Positions 12,315 through 25,146 of a stretch of DNA of 64,000 bases are shown here, piece by piece. Location: the NCBI GenBank assembly GCA_029379385.1, contig CM055611.1, positions 7,192,001 to 7,256,000 of the forward strand. The letters run 5' to 3'. The notes under the pieces were generated by a model, which ran no database searches, was not told where the DNA came from, and worked only from the letters and a program-made list of their open reading frames with translations. The stretch is from Quillaja saponaria. Taxonomy: Eukaryota; Streptophyta; Magnoliopsida; Fabales; Quillajaceae. The translations under genes were made by a program, and so were the position numbers. Each line of letters begins with the position of its first letter. The first letter of the stretch is position 1.

Positions 12315-13250
12315 TTGTTATTTAGGTCCACTGTGCACTCCCCTACTAAAGTTCTAACAGAAGGAAATTACATTGAAGGAGGGAGAGATGAAAGAAAAGA
12401 TCATTGGATTGTTTTTAGTCAATTAAAATCTTTAGAACTCATAGATCTACCAATCCTACGAAGCTTCTGCTCAAGTGATATTGTTTTCAAATTCCCATCA
12501 TTTGAAGAAGTAATAGTCAGTCAATGCCCAAAGATGAAGATATTCTCTAAGGGAATATAATAGCACCAAAGATATGGAAGATACGGGTTAAGGAAGATGA
12601 AACTCAAGAAGGGAAATCCATTTGGGATGGTGATATGAATACTACAATAGAGAATTTATTCAGAGAAAAGGTAGCAGAGTTAGTGTGCGGCTCCAAACAG
12701 TTGAATCTTGCATATCATCCTGAGCTAAAAGAAATGTGCCATGGTGAAACTCCACTTCCAAACAAGTGTTTCTCTAATTTGAAATATTAGAGAAACACTT
12801 TTACCAAATTCAATTGCTATTCCATCTAATCTCATTCCTTTCTTAAATAACTAGGAAGAGCTGAAAGTACAAATTGCAGTTCTGCAGAGGTAATATTTGA
12901 TGTGAATGAGATAAGTGAAGCAAAAGAGACAAACAAGGGAACAATATCCTTTTGTTTGAAAACATTGATTTTAGATCAACTACCAAAGCTGAAGCGTGTA
13001 TTAAGCAAGGTTCCTAATGGAATTCTCAGCTTTCAAAGTTTATCAAAATGTGAATCCTTGAAAAATATATTTCCATCATCTGCAGCCAAAAGTCTTCCGA
13101 AACTTGGAAAGCTTGACATAAGAGACTAGGGGCGTCGTCTAACCACCTTGAGACATCAGAGTTCCCAAAAGCGGAAGAACTTCTTCCTTGGGAGAAAATC
13201 AATCCCCATTGTTGGCGAGAGGAAGAGAACAATAGTGAAGAAAATTAGGA
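12315..13250 (+). pseudogene. LRR remnant of a CNL-type disease-resistance gene
   Basis: Translated pieces carry irregular leucine-rich repeats typical of the C-terminal part of RPS5-like coiled-coil NBS-LRR proteins: FSQLKSLELIDLPILRSFC, FKFPSFEEVIVSQCPKMKIF (12400-12545), then LKTLILDQLPKLKRVL and SLPKLGKLDIRD (12950-13130). Between them the frame is broken by stops (12558, 12788) and shifts. No NB-ARC motifs (P-loop, GLPL, MHD) are present, so only the recognition domain remains. Intact relatives sense pathogen effectors in the cytoplasm. The piece starts about 140 bases after the P450 relic. Confidence 0.8.
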
Positions 13251-14465
13251 GGACAAGGTGAAAGGACTGAGCAGAAAATATCTAGGATGGTTTATCCCGT
13301 GGTGAATTGGTACATACATGACTGACAGTGCAAGAATTGTTTACAATTTGATGATAGTGGGTGTAATTTAGAATCCTTAATGACCCAGCAATTCTCCGCT
13401 GAGTTACAAGCTTATACCATCAAGTACATATGAAACTTTGATTGTAAATTGCAGGTACCTAATTTCTTTCTTTGATCATGTCTCCTTTAAGCTCGTGTTT
13501 TCAGGGAAGCAAATTAATATATATATGTGTGCTTCCCCACAAAAAAAAAAAAAGAATTAGAATAAAGAAAAAAAAAAGAAGTTTGTTCATTTATCACATA
13601 ATTTGGACCCATTGCTACTTTCTTGAATTGTTTTAATTCTGACATTACATGAATATTGACATTTCCACAAGAATTTCTGTGACTTCCACATTAAAAAGAT
13701 CAATTAAATCGAATTGTCAAAAACTACAAAATCGTTATTTATTATTAATATTAATGTTAACATTATAAATGGTATGTGTCCACGAAAGGTACCAAACAGT
13801 GGGGAAGAATATGTCCAATATCAATTTATAATTTTATGTGATTTAATCTTTTGATTGGTTAACTAGAGAATTGAAGTTTATGTTTCTATCCTTTGCGATA
13901 ATTTATAGTTCTAAATGTTTTTCCTCTATTAATCTAGAATATTTAATTTTAGATTTGTAATTATAATTATACCAAAATTATGTTAATCATGTTCGTTCTC
14001 ATGAATAGTTGATTAAAAGCTGTTAATTATATGATTAGTTTTAGGACTACTTACATTCTTCGTTTTCAAAGAGATATGAGTACAACATAACAAGTAAAAT
14101 ATTCAATTGTTGACCGCCTTGTCAACAGATATGAGGACAACTAGCCCAAGTCACAATATGTAGTGACAAAACGACACTTGGGCCCACTTAATTACCTAAT
14201 GCAATGAAATAATGGTGGGCCCAAAGTTATAGATCATTTTAGTGTGACGTGGATTCTAGGCCCAAAAATCTATGATACGTTGATAAAGGAAGATATCACT
14301 AAGTGAACGTGTCACTCCTAATCCAAGAGAATATTTGAAGGTCAAAATTTTTAATTTTGAAACAATAATTTAGATATTGTTTAAGCTTGTTTAAGCTTAG
14401 GGTATTTGGAAAAGTCGTTTCCTACAATAATCAAATAAGCCACATATACAAAATAATAGTAAATG
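13251..14465. other. No gene recognised
   Basis: AT-rich sequence with poly-A runs near 13540-13580. No supported frame, element end or RNA gene was seen. Confidence 0.5.
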
Positions 14466-14469
14466 AAGT

Positions 14470-16262
14470 TTCATACATTACAAGAAAAATACAGTTTTGA
14501 GAAAGACAATCCCTCGACACTTTCTCATTAATGAATTTGGCGAAGGAATGACGGGTAAAAGCTTGCCTTGTCAAGTCTATCTTGCTAGCAAGGGGTGAGT
14601 TAAAGCCTCGTCAGTCCCTCGTCAATCCCTTTCCCTTTACCTTGCCACATGGAAAGTTAATTTTTTTAATTTTCTATTCTCTCTCGCCAAATGACGAGTA
14701 ACAATTTCAATGTCAATCCCTTGTCATTTTCTTCGCAAAATCACTTGCCAAATCCTCATTACTCTCTTGCCATGCTAGCATTTCTTTGTTTTTTTTTTTT
14801 TTCCTTATTTTACAAAAAAAAAAAAAAAAGGTTTGAAAAGAACATTGAAATACATCTAATTGAAGCAAAAATATAGATTAAATATCAAAATCGTACTTAG
14901 TTGCAATGAATGTTAACTTTTCTTGTAAGAGATGTAACTCATTACCGTAAAACAAAAAGATATAAATTATTAACTTAAAACAAGTCGTTATTCTAAATTA
15001 CTTCAAAATAAAACCTATCCACAACCTAAGTTCTAGTTTTCCTCCTTTGCAGCATCATCTGTTCCATTCCAAATTAATATATATATATATACATGTGTGT
15101 GTGAGTAACAAAACATTTATAATAAATGTCACTTATTAACTTAAAATAAAACATATTTCAAAACAAACTTACATCTCTAACTGAATGTCGAGTTAGAATG
15201 GTTTGATAAGCTATATCGGAGATTTGTAGGACTTCCAGCACTTCTCGAAATGCGTCATCGACGACATAGAGTATCTATTCGCTCTAAGCAAATGCAATGT
15301 CTCTGGCAAGTGCACTCCTCAACTCTCCTGTCAATAAGACCTCCTTAGCAACACGTCGATCTCATCACTCATCAGCTCTTCTATTAATAAGACCTCCTCG
15401 GTAACATGCCGGATCTCATCTCTTCTCTTAGGCGTTGTCGTAGTGGAAGTGGAAGTACCAGCTACGAAATTGAAGTCTGAGGAAATCTAGGACACGCATG
15501 GATCGAGGGTAAGACAAAAACCAGGTGTACGGCCCTTATTCGATAGGCTGCCTGCACTCCTCAATCACTCTTTTGTATCAATTCGTGGTTTAGCTGAGAG
15601 ATCGTCACCGTATTTGGTCGGAACCCTATCCTTATAGGTCTGCAGAAAATAAAGATAATGAATTAGATTTTCGTAACAAACAATAAATAAAATAAAATAA
15701 AATAAAATCAATAATACTTTATTAATATTTTAAGAACTTATGAGCGTATCCCTAGCATGAGGAGTAATGAACTTCCTAACATTCTCCTTAGTCCTCTTCT
15801 TGTGGGCCTGTATAAAATTGGCCTACCATTTTCATTTTCTTGCAAGATAAAAAAGTTAATTTGAAGTGATAAATATCAATAAGTATTAAATAATTAAGTA
15901 AAAAAATTAAATCACTTACCAATTGGTAAAAGAGTTTTCTCTTTCATGCTCAAGTTCATTATTAATAACAGTTGGATTCTTTTATCTCATCGTTGCATAA
16001 AACTTGCTATTAAGATAAAACAAATCAAAACATATATCTAAATAATTAGTTCACGCAAATTTTTATGAAGGTGAACAAATACAGGAGTGCTCTGTCTTCT
16101 CATTACCATCCTTCTTGTCATAACAAATGCAGTCATTCAGACATACATCTGAATGACATACATCTATCTGCTTTAGCCCAACCTGAGTGTACCAATAAAT
16201 ATGTTCGAGTGATAAAAATTGTCTAGTAATTTCTCTAATTCGGGCAACGTACAACTATTGAT
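14470..16262 (-). mobile_element. CACTA/En-Spm fragment, minus strand
   Basis: The left edge cattacaagaaaaa (about 14475) resembles the CACTACAAGAAAA terminus of CACTA elements. It is followed by subterminal repeats (ccctcgtcaatccct, cttgcca) at 14500-14770. On the minus strand, broken frames at 15480-15650 (YKDRVPTKYGDDLS, NKGRTPG) and 15740-15860 (KWANFIQAHKKRTKENVRKF) resemble the second (Ptta) protein of plant CACTA elements. The frame at 16063-16254 (VGLKQIDVCHSDVCLNDCI) weakly resembles the ACPNDC region of the TNP2 transposase. A duplicated block of about 65 bp lies at 15325-15425. The right end is missing. Assignment is moderate. Confidence 0.5.
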
Positions 16263-16640
16263 AGATATGATTAACACTCCTGATTTTTAGATAGTAATAA
16301 TTTTTATTTTTTTAATTTTACTTGAAAATATTATTTAAGTTAAGATTTTAATTTTATCTTTAATTTGTTTCATTTATTGTGTGTAATAGTTTGGGGTATA
16401 TATTTAAAACTTCGTAAATATTTTTATTTTGAATGGTTGACATTTGTTTTAGTACCTAATTATAAAATGCACATGGGGACTAATCTAGATGTAGATAAAC
16501 TGTGTTTATTTTCTATGAATTTAAACTTTTAGAAATATCTAACAATTTTACATGGCCATGATTTAGCCACATCACTTAAAACAAATTTTATATCTTTGTT
16601 TTCTTTTGGGTCCTCCTCCATACACGCATATAGGTTGGAT

Positions 16641-16924
16641 TGTGATAGGTATCATTTTATTGCAGGTGACTGAATTGTATTTTTTATGCAATTAATTAGG
16701 GCTTTTATTATAATTTTGATAGTTAATGGCCCGTTGATGTGTTAATTTTATTTGGCCTGTTTTAACTGTTGCCTACTTAAGCAATCATCTTGTACCCGTT
16801 TTTGTCCAGATTTTGAATGAGAATTCTCCTCCTTCCTCCTCTTAATTTCTCTTTATCTTTGATTTCTTCTCTGTTTCTCTCTAATTTTACTCCATTGTCC
16901 ATAGAAATTGAAAAGTTTCTATCA
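16641..16924 (+). repeat. 5' LTR
   Basis: Matches 22670-22928 along its length, for example tcatcttgtac, tgaatgagaattct and ccattgtcca in the same order. It is followed by the primer-binding run at 16929-16938. Confidence 0.75.
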
Positions 16925-16928
16925 AAAT

Positions 16929-16940
16929 GGTATCAGATCC
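16929..16940 (+). promoter_or_regulatory. Primer-binding site
   Basis: TGGTATCAGATC, complementary to the 3' end of initiator methionine tRNA as in most plant LTR elements, four bases after the 5' LTR. Confidence 0.7.
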
Positions 16941-17154
16941 TTGATCTTGACACACCCACATCATGCTACAAATCACAAAAAAAAAAAAAAAAATAAATAA
17001 ATAAATAATAATAAAATAAAATAAATAAAAAACAAGGAAATAGAAAATCTTGCTCAGCCATGGATGATGGATTTGGAGTTACAAGGTAACAACCATGCTG
17101 CCACTGTAACAATACCTGAAGAAACAGATTAGCAACTCACTTGATGAAAATCTA

Positions 17155-17420
17155 GTAATTAAATTGGAAAAACTGAAGCAAATTGGTACTATTCAAGATT
17201 TCCAGGATCAGTTTGAGAATCTTCTCAATCAGGTACTACTCAAGGAACCTACTACTTTTAAGTTTTTTCTTAAATGGATTGGGTGAGAAGATAAAAAATA
17301 TTGCAATGTGTTGTGGGCCTGCAACTCTAGTTGACTATGGAATTAGCCAAAATTCATGAGAAAGCCTAGAAACTCTTAGAGAAAGGTATCCAGGTATGTG
17401 ACAATGGAAAAGAAGATGGA
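17155..17420 (+). pseudogene. Retrotransposon gag remnant
   Basis: Frame pieces LKQIGTIQDFQDQFENLLNQ, PTTFKFFLNGLGEKIKN and, after damage, LETLRERYPG follow the order of a gypsy Retrotrans_gag domain (GTVxEYxxxFExLLNQ, FLxGLxxxI). Gag packages element RNA in virus-like particles. Stops and shifts break it, and no zinc knuckle follows. Confidence 0.65.
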
Positions 17421-17694
17421 AGCAACATCGAAACTTCCAAACCATAAGTGGTAGAGTAGTTAGACATTAAAACAATTCACATAAAATCAAAATGAGAAGC
17501 AGAAAAAAATCAAGAGAAAACTTTGGTGACAAGAAAAATGAATAATGGGATCCAAGTATTAAAACGAGCTCTATTGAATCATTACATCATTTGGAAGTTC
17601 AACTTCTTTGTTGTATGAATGTCTTCTACTACAATTAATATAATTCCCTATTCTTTAGCATGTGGAATCTTGATTTCTTGCTCCTGTAATCAAA

Positions 17695-17961
17695 ATGGGT
17701 TCTAATGTAATGGGAGGTGACTGGGGACAAAGGCTTTCAAGGGATATTGATAGTGATGTTGTGCTACTCCCTTGGTTGAGTATGAAAAACATATGCAGGT
17801 TCAGTTGTACTCTAAAGAAGAGATTTACTAAAGAAGAAAATTTGTTGTTTTGGATAGTTTGTGGTATCAAGTTACAAGTTGTTTATGGCAATGATCATCC
17901 GACTGTTAAGGGTTTACTATCTGGTGTACCAGATAAAAAATTATCAATTGCAAGGATTTAA
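17695..17961 (+). other. Open frame of 88 codons, unrecognised
   Basis: An intact short frame between the gag remnant and the CACTA insertion. I recognise no domain. It may be a decayed part of the same retroelement or chance. Confidence 0.2.
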
Positions 17962-19519
17962 AGGATGCATATGTGGATAGCTTGGTTAATGGTAAACCAT
18001 GTGGAGTGCTAAAGCTGTTGTGTAAGAATACAAATAAATTGTTGTTTACAAAGCTTGTACTATAACAGTACAAAAAACTGCCTTAAAATCGGCAACGAAA
18101 CTGCTGTTGATAATATGTTGTCAACATTAACAATTACTGCCGACAGCAAATAAAGAAGTACCAACAACAAAGACACTATCGGTATTAAGTAGAACAAAAA
18201 AAAATCCCTTTGTCAAAAGTAACAATTACTCTGTTGGTAATAATCTAATAAATTGGCGATATTTGGCACAAAATTATTTCTGACATCATTTTTGAATGCT
18301 ACTAATAGTATTTGCAGTCGATAATATATTAAACAAATTATAATTTCTGCCGACAATGTTCTTATTATTGGGGACAACACATAATGAGCCTCAAATTTAA
18401 ATTGTGTTTCTACCAATTTATATGTTTATGATCAATTACTTATTGGTCACGAAATTCTTAAAAGACTTATAGTCAAAACTTTAGGCAGGAACAAAGGGAA
18501 GAAATAAAGAAGTATGACAATAGTTGATAAATCCTTGAGATTTACTTAGTTTTTTGCTTTCTGTTTTGCATTCAAGTGTGTTCTTCCTTTTCATTTTGAT
18601 TTTGGTAAATAGTTAGCTGTACATTGTTTTGATCCATTGTATGCTTGATTGTATCCCTAGGAGACATCCAATAAAGAGGCTCAGAGTACTCTCGTTTTGA
18701 TATTTGCTCATTTTTTAGAGCAGATTTGAAACTTATTTAATATGGGATCTTCACAGATCCCATTCAGTTCAGGTATGTGTTTAATAATTTATTATTTAGT
18801 GATATTTAAATAAGAAAGAACGTAATAATGATTAAATATTTTACTATGTAAGTACTCTTTCAGTCGATGTTGATGCTTATGCACCGCCATCTATTTGAGC
18901 CACTGGTACTCTGACTTCGTCTATTATGGTGTCACCATCTCCTAGGGATGATGCATGCCCTTCTTTGGCAATGGGTAAATAGTTATATTTCATTACATTC
19001 ATAACTTATATTATTTCCTAATATATATTTATCTATTTAATACAAATTATTAATATATATTTTATCTTATTTTAATACAAATGATTAATATATATTTTTG
19101 TATGTGAGGAAGCACTTGAAGAAGCATAATTGACCACAAGAATTGATAGATGTTATAGAGAATAGACCTGATATCTTGATTGTAGGGGATGTGTAAGATT
19201 TTCCACAATAACGCAATATGTGTTCATAATTTTTTTTTTGTTTTGTTATTGACGTTAATTTTTTTTCTTATTATTCAATTAAACAGAGCAATTGTGGGGA
19301 ACACAAAGGTTTTCACCACTATTAGTTGGGTGGTTAAGCACCACCTACCTGGTGTGCATAGCCTATACTCAGCCTATTCGGAGCACATCAAATAGATGTG
19401 TTATGATGACTTCATGATATGTATGATAAAGTCTTTCTAACACTATAACAATATTTGTAGTCTGTTCATTTTAGATTATGCATCTTACATTTTGTTCTTG
19501 CTTGTGTTTTATTTTACAC

Positions 19520-20270
19520 AGACGAGTTACAAGTAGACTGAGGCTAGAGATGCAAAGAGAGGAAGACAAGTATTTGATAAGATTGCTATGAAAAGCCTCT
19601 TAGATGTTCTTTTTTATGTTCAGTCTGATTTGATAAGAATATTGGGAGTCGTTTTGCAACATGTGGATGAGTGACTCACTCTAGAAAGTCTCAAAGACTC
19701 ATTCACAAAATTGGAAAGTCTGAAGGAGAGGTCGTTAGGAGTGCTGGTGGCCCTACGAATGCTGCCACTTCGGAGAGAAAATTGGTACGACTTTCTAAAT
19801 TTATTACTTTTTTTATATTTAAATAAAAGTGTCTTAAATTATTTTCAATCATGTATGAGTGACAACTTGGAATGAAACTTACCAAGGTTGAAGTTTTCCA
19901 AGCTATACATATGAAGGAGGGTCAATATACTGACCCTCATGGCTACATAAACTTTTGTAAGTATTAAATAAAATACATTTTAATTACTCTAATATTTGTA
20001 TTATTTTTAGTTATAGTTTTTTTTTTTTTTTTTTTTTTTGTAGGAGACATTTACGCAACTTAAGGCAAAGATTGCGGAGGGCGAGTCCTAGTATTGAAGC
20101 TATAAATGAGGATACATTATGGATTAAAGCTGCATGGGAAAAAAGTATGGTTACGTATAAGGCTTCGAAATATGCAAGGATACCTAGTTGTTGTGCATCA
20201 TGGGGCTTCCATGCTGACACCTCCTCCTTCTCATCTTCCTTTTATGAGTATTACTCTAAAATCGTTTGAC
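19520..20270 (+). pseudogene. CACTA second protein (Ptta/En-Spm) remnant
   Basis: Frame piece LGMKLTKVEVFQAIHMKEG (19870-19930), then DPHGYINF, matches the conserved RxPTRVEVFELTH core of the plant CACTA Ptta proteins. Across a probable intron, ETFTQLKAKIAEGES and IEAINEDTLWIKAA (20045-20135) follow in order. An upstream piece at 19520-19730 includes a run of charged residues. These proteins bind the subterminal repeats and help the TNP2 transposase. Stops and shifts are present. Confidence 0.6.
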
Positions 20271-20289
20271 TATATCAGAGCTATTGTTG

Positions 20290-21720
20290 ATTTTAGTCAG
20301 GCAAGTGCACATATCATTGACAAGTAATACAAAGTAGAGTAGAGTGTCAAACCTACAAGGAATTACTACTAAAAAATTGCTAATTACTAAAATTAACACA
20401 ATCCTAATTTTATCCAAACAGACGTATTAGAGTTGAAAAACTAATTTAAACTAGAAAGCAAGAATGATATACTAAACCTTTTAGAATATAAAGGACAAAG
20501 GCCTATGATTGCAATTTTCCTCAACACTTCACTTGAATCGATTATATTATCTTTTACTTGGTTATGGTACCTTGCTATCAACCTAGAGTTCTAAAGTGGT
20601 TATAAATATCTTTTCGAATTTCTTATGATAATATCTCACTTAATAAATTCACTATATTCCTATAAAAATTAAATTAAGCAAGATTTATTAAAATTAGACC
20701 TAATTTGGCTACGTGAGGCATGCAGGTATATTCCTATCCTATATACGAATTAAACTAATTCAAGCCAGGATAACAAATTCGAACAAATACTATTTCAATC
20801 AAGGCAAACAGTAAACTCCATTTTCCTTAGGTTATGAAGCAATTAGAAGTAATAAGCATAAAATGAAATAAACAACTCAAATACCAAAACCTAAGTAATT
20901 GATAAATAAGAAATATTAAAGTTACATGTTGAGTTCTATTGTAATCCTAAAGAGAAAATTAATTCATGCTGCCTAGTGTAAACATAAAATCAAATAAGTT
21001 CAGCCTAAAAGCAAATACAAGAATAACTAAAAGAGTAAAGAATAAGAGAAAACTATAAGGTAGTCGGTATTCAATCTTCAATTATCCAAGATCCTCTTGC
21101 ATTATTTGAATCCCCAACTTTTCCTTTCTTATAGGCTTAAAAACCCTAAGTTAGAGTTCCATTTGGAATAGATCTATCAGGCTAGCTCTGCAGCCCTTGC
21201 TTTTCCAGCACTGTGGCCCCTTACATAAGAGAACTTTTTGATGAAGCCTGACCCTGCTAGTGTTGTGGCCACCCTTTTTTGTTGTCGTGGTGTTGCCTTC
21301 TCTGCCTCCAATGCCATGGTGCCTACTTTTTAGTCTTTCTGGTGTAATGCTGCTAGCTTTCCTACAATGTGGAGCCAGAGCCTCTGCTTGGTCCTTTTCA
21401 CAGGAATTCTTTAGTGCTGCAGCCATGCTTTTCTAGAGCCGCGGCCTCTGATAACCTGGAATACTAACTCTCTTGAAATTTAATTTCAAATAGGGCTCAT
21501 TGTTGCACTACACCTTCAAAAGACATAAACTAAGTTAATAATTAATAGAACTCTATATAAATCTTAAATCCTAACATTATTAACCTAAATAACCTCCTAA
21601 TATGATAAAGGCTAAACTAAAAACAAAACAATTGTAACATAAAACTTAATAATATAGCTAATTTAAATTATCAGGTGAAATAGACTTATCAAACATCCCC
21701 TTAAAGTATAGGGTTTGCGT
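20290..21720. repeat. Unclassified insertion inside the CACTA element
   Basis: The texture changes here. It begins near caggcaagtgcacatatcattgaca, is AT-rich and non-coding, and holds a GC-richer block at 21150-21450 with repeated ctgcagcc/ctgtggcc-type motifs. It ends near cttatcaaacatcccc. This resembles non-coding plant LTR-type repeats, but I found no clear ends or target duplication. Confidence 0.35.
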
Positions 21721-22669
21721 AGGGCAGAATCTCCATGCACCATCACCACCTCTCTAGTTAACTCGGTGAGTTTACAATTCTTAAAAATCTTTTAGTTTTT
21801 AGTTTTGCTAGTAAGGTATATTACATTTCAAAAGACAAATAATCTTAGGGTTTCCAAGGTTAAGAAAGAATTATGAAGCTTGTGTTGATCATTATCTTCC
21901 ATTTCCTGAATGCAAAAGATGTTTAATAAGAAAAATGCACTTTTGTGTAATAGGAAAATAGAAAGATGTTAAGGTTCTTTAAGAAAACATATAAAAAAAT
22001 TCAGTAAAAGATGAAGTTAGCCTTTATTAGGGTCGTGAAGGGAAAAGCTGTCTAATAACCTAGTGTCGATAGCACCAGCATATTGTTGACAAGTATGCTA
22101 TCAGTAGAACTTACTACCAATAGCGTAGTGCCGACAACATATTGTTTACGATTATTTGAAACTTTCTTAAATGGGATAAATTGTACTGATAGCGTGTTGT
22201 CAGTAGTGATTATTGCTGATATTGGTCTGTTGGCAATACTCTGCTTCATCGACAAAAACATCTTTGAGAGCATTTTGCCGACATGGTATTGTCGGTAGTC
22301 AACAAGGTCGACAACAAACTGTTCATTGTCGACAGTATGATGCTGTTAATCAGTATTACAATTTCTTGTGGTGGAAGTAGATGATTTTTTATGGTCTAGC
22401 ATATACGTCTTTTTAGCTAACAACAATTATGAAAAGGTTAATTGTGTGGAGGAAAATAACTGGTTTTTAAAGAGTTAAAGGGAAAAAATGAAGTTTCCTG
22501 CAAGTTTCTTAATGTCATAATTAACAATAACCAAGTCATGAAGCAGGTGGATGCTAATGTTTCTTCTCATAGAGAAGCACAAGTTATCATAGCCGCAATG
22601 TATTCTTTAAGTAGGGACTAGTTGAAGCAACATCTTCCTCATGATCTACCAACACTTGAGGAAAAATGT

Positions 22670-22928
22670 TGTTATAGGTATCATTTTATTATAGGGGTTA
22701 GAATGTATTTTTATGGAATTAAGTAGAGATTTTATTATCAATAGTTAAAGGAATGCTGACATGTCAATTTTGTTAAGCCTATTGTGATGTTACTTACTTA
22801 AGTTATCATCTTGTACTAGTTTATATTGTTCAGATTTGAATGAGAATTCTTCTCCTTCCTCTTCTACAATTTCTTATCTTTTTCTCTTTAATTTTACCCC
22901 ATTGTCCACAACTGAAATGTTTCTATCT
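22670..22928 (+). repeat. 3' LTR
   Basis: Partner of 16641-16924, same orientation, slightly shorter through small deletions. Confidence 0.7.
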
Positions 22929-23939
22929 GATTGCTGGAGACTTTGGCTGTGTTGGATTTGAATAGAAGGAAAGCAGAATCTGTAGTTGGATGGTAGGAAT
23001 TATTTTGCTATATCTCAGCTTCAGATTTTCGAATATGATCTCTAGCTTCCATTGAAAGCTTAATTCAAATTGCTTTCTTCAAGTTCTGCTCCAGTAAGTT
23101 TCTCTACCATGCTTTGGATTTTCTTGCTAGGTGTTTGCTTTCACTACAAGAAATTACCATATCTGTGTTTGCAAATTGATTATCTACGTTTGGAGAAATG
23201 CAAAAGCAGATAGTGCAAAAAAAATAAATATATATTCTGACACTGGTACTTTTCATGCTAACTCATAAACTGATGCATTTTAGCGTCATATTTTGCGATT
23301 TTATATGCACCCAACTATCTTGAGTTAGAGCCATTTTCTACAAATTTATCTGAGTCTGCATTTATCTTAGTGGCTGTCTGCAAATTGCAAAAATAACTAA
23401 TATTATATTATTTTAAAAAAAATATCTTCATTTTCTACGTTTGCCACTTAATTACTAGTGTTTGAAATGGCAGACGTAGAGTCTTCTTAGTTTAAATCTC
23501 AGATCGAGATCTCTTTCTTCTTCAAATGATCTTCTTTCCTCTATTACTACTCTACCACCATCCTACCACGCAACCGCCACAACTGGCATCGTCCAATTAG
23601 TCTGTGTCGACAGTTAGATCTAGGATGAACCACCACCTGGAGGTATTGTATATATGTTTATGTATTGTTATGATAGTTGGCTCACTTAATCTTAAACTTT
23701 CTTGTTTCAATATAACACATTATTTATCCACACAATGATAAATTCATGTATAGTTATATACAAATTAGTATGAGAGATGGGGTAGTTGTCTTGTCTTGTT
23801 ATGATATAAGTAAGGGATGAAGTTATAGTGTAGAAGAGGAGCCTACTAAGAGTTGGAAAATTAAATAAAAACATAATTAGTGCCTAGTTTGTCCAAACTC
23901 TTATTAATTAGAATTATAATTTCTCAAATGTAAAGCTTT

Positions 23940-24345
23940 TTCTTAAATAAATATTAGTGAGTTTAAGTCCAATAAAAGATCAAATGCCTTAAAACCTTGA
24001 AAATACTTTTATTCATGCCTTAAAACCTATAAAATATTAGTTTAAGTCCAATAAAAAAAAATTCAAATAAATTCTAATGAATTAAGTTCAATAAGAGATC
24101 CAAAAGTCTTAAAACCTTAAAAATATTTTTTATCCATGCCTTAAAACCTTGCAAATATTAGTTTAAGTCCAATAAAAAAATTCAAATACCTAAATAGGTA
24201 AAGTACAAGTCATAACAACTTAATTCTAGCTAATAAAAATTCTAATGAGTTTAAGTTTTATAAAAAAAATCCAAATGTCATAAAACCTTGAAAATATTAG
24301 TTTATGTCTAATAAAAGATCCAATTAAATGTCTAGATAGGTAAAG
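23940..24345. repeat. Degenerate tandem repeat near left end of CACTA
   Basis: Repeated blocks of the type gtttaagtccaataaaa...cttaaaaccttgaaaatat recur at about 23960, 24030, 24083, 24155, 24247 and 24298 with irregular spacing of roughly 50-120 bases. Non-coding. Confidence 0.55.
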
Positions 24346-24956
24346 TATAAATCATAAAAACTTCTAATAATAAATAAACTTATGTAATAACTAATGTAAC
24401 AAAATTTGAATATAAAACAAAGACCCTAATAAAACAATAAACTTCTAAAATATATAAGAAATTACCAGGATCTACCAGCGGTATTTGATTGAAATAGCAC
24501 GGTACAAATGACTTTCTTTAATGAAACCTCTCTAAATAAGACGAATACGTTATAGTAACTTCTAACTTCATATAATCAACTACCTTCATGCAATACCTTA
24601 TAAAACATAGCCATACACAATCCAAACAACACCAAGATGAAACCAAAATGCCAATATATAGAAATGAAAGAAAAGGCCATTAATTGAGAATGTAAATAAC
24701 ATACACATATTAGCCAATTGAAACCACAGGTGCATGAGTGTAAAGTACTTATTTAAATCCTAGCTAACTAAATTTTGAAGAAATTATTTTAGCAATTTAT
24801 ATAGGTAACTAATTCTTATTCTTACTTCTAATTAGTACCATGATCCAATGCATTGACAAGAAAGCTTATCACATATTTCCATGCATTCACAAGAAGGCTT
24901 ATTGCCTATTTTAATTGTATAGCATATTCTTGTTATTCCCTTTGGGTACTTAAGAA

Positions 24957-25146
24957 TTTGAATTTGAATTTTTATTAGGAGACGTGGATGGGCAATCACA
25001 AATCTAGTGACTTATGAAACCACATTTGTAGCATTTACTCAATTGCCTTGGAGATAATGCAAGTGAGTAATGCCACAAATATGGTTGTAGATCATAGGAT
25101 TCATGATTGCCCCTCCAAGCCTTCTAATAAAAAAATTCAAATTCAA
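24957..25146. other. Long imperfect hairpin
   Basis: Left arm about 24957-25043 and right arm about 25060-25146 are inverted copies around a loop of about 16 bases. Shared strings include ttgaatttgaattttt, gggcaatca and atttgt(a/g)gcatt(t)actca. The arms are about 87 bases long with scattered mismatches. It lies in the CACTA leader, upstream of the transposase. It could be a precursor of small RNAs (miRNA or siRNA type) or a small foldback insertion. Confidence 0.6.

Larger units (their letters stand above)
18058..22373 (+). mobile_element. CACTA/En-Spm element nested in the LTR element
   Basis: The right end at 22373, read inwards on the minus strand, is CACCACAAGAAATTGTAATA, a CACTA-type terminus. 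Both ends carry many short subterminal motifs of the type tgccgac, gtcgaca and ttgtcgg (18060-18400 and 22060-22340), as expected for transposase-binding arrays. The left terminus near 18058 is decayed. Between them lies the Ptta-type second protein (19520-20270) but no TNP2 transposase, so the element is a deletion derivative. About 20290-21720 looks like a further insertion. Confidence 0.65.
16641..22928 (+). mobile_element. LTR retrotransposon interrupted by a CACTA element
   Basis: The two direct terminal copies 16641-16924 and 22670-22928 both start TGT(G/T)ATAGGTATC and end at TTTCTATC(A/T). A tRNA-Met-type primer-binding run TGGTATCAGA follows the left copy. A decayed gag-like frame lies just inside. 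No protease, reverse transcriptase or integrase is visible. About 4.3 kb of the interior (18058-22373) is a separate CACTA insertion, so the original element was only about 2 kb, a deleted or non-autonomous form. Flanking target duplications could not be confirmed. Confidence 0.7.
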
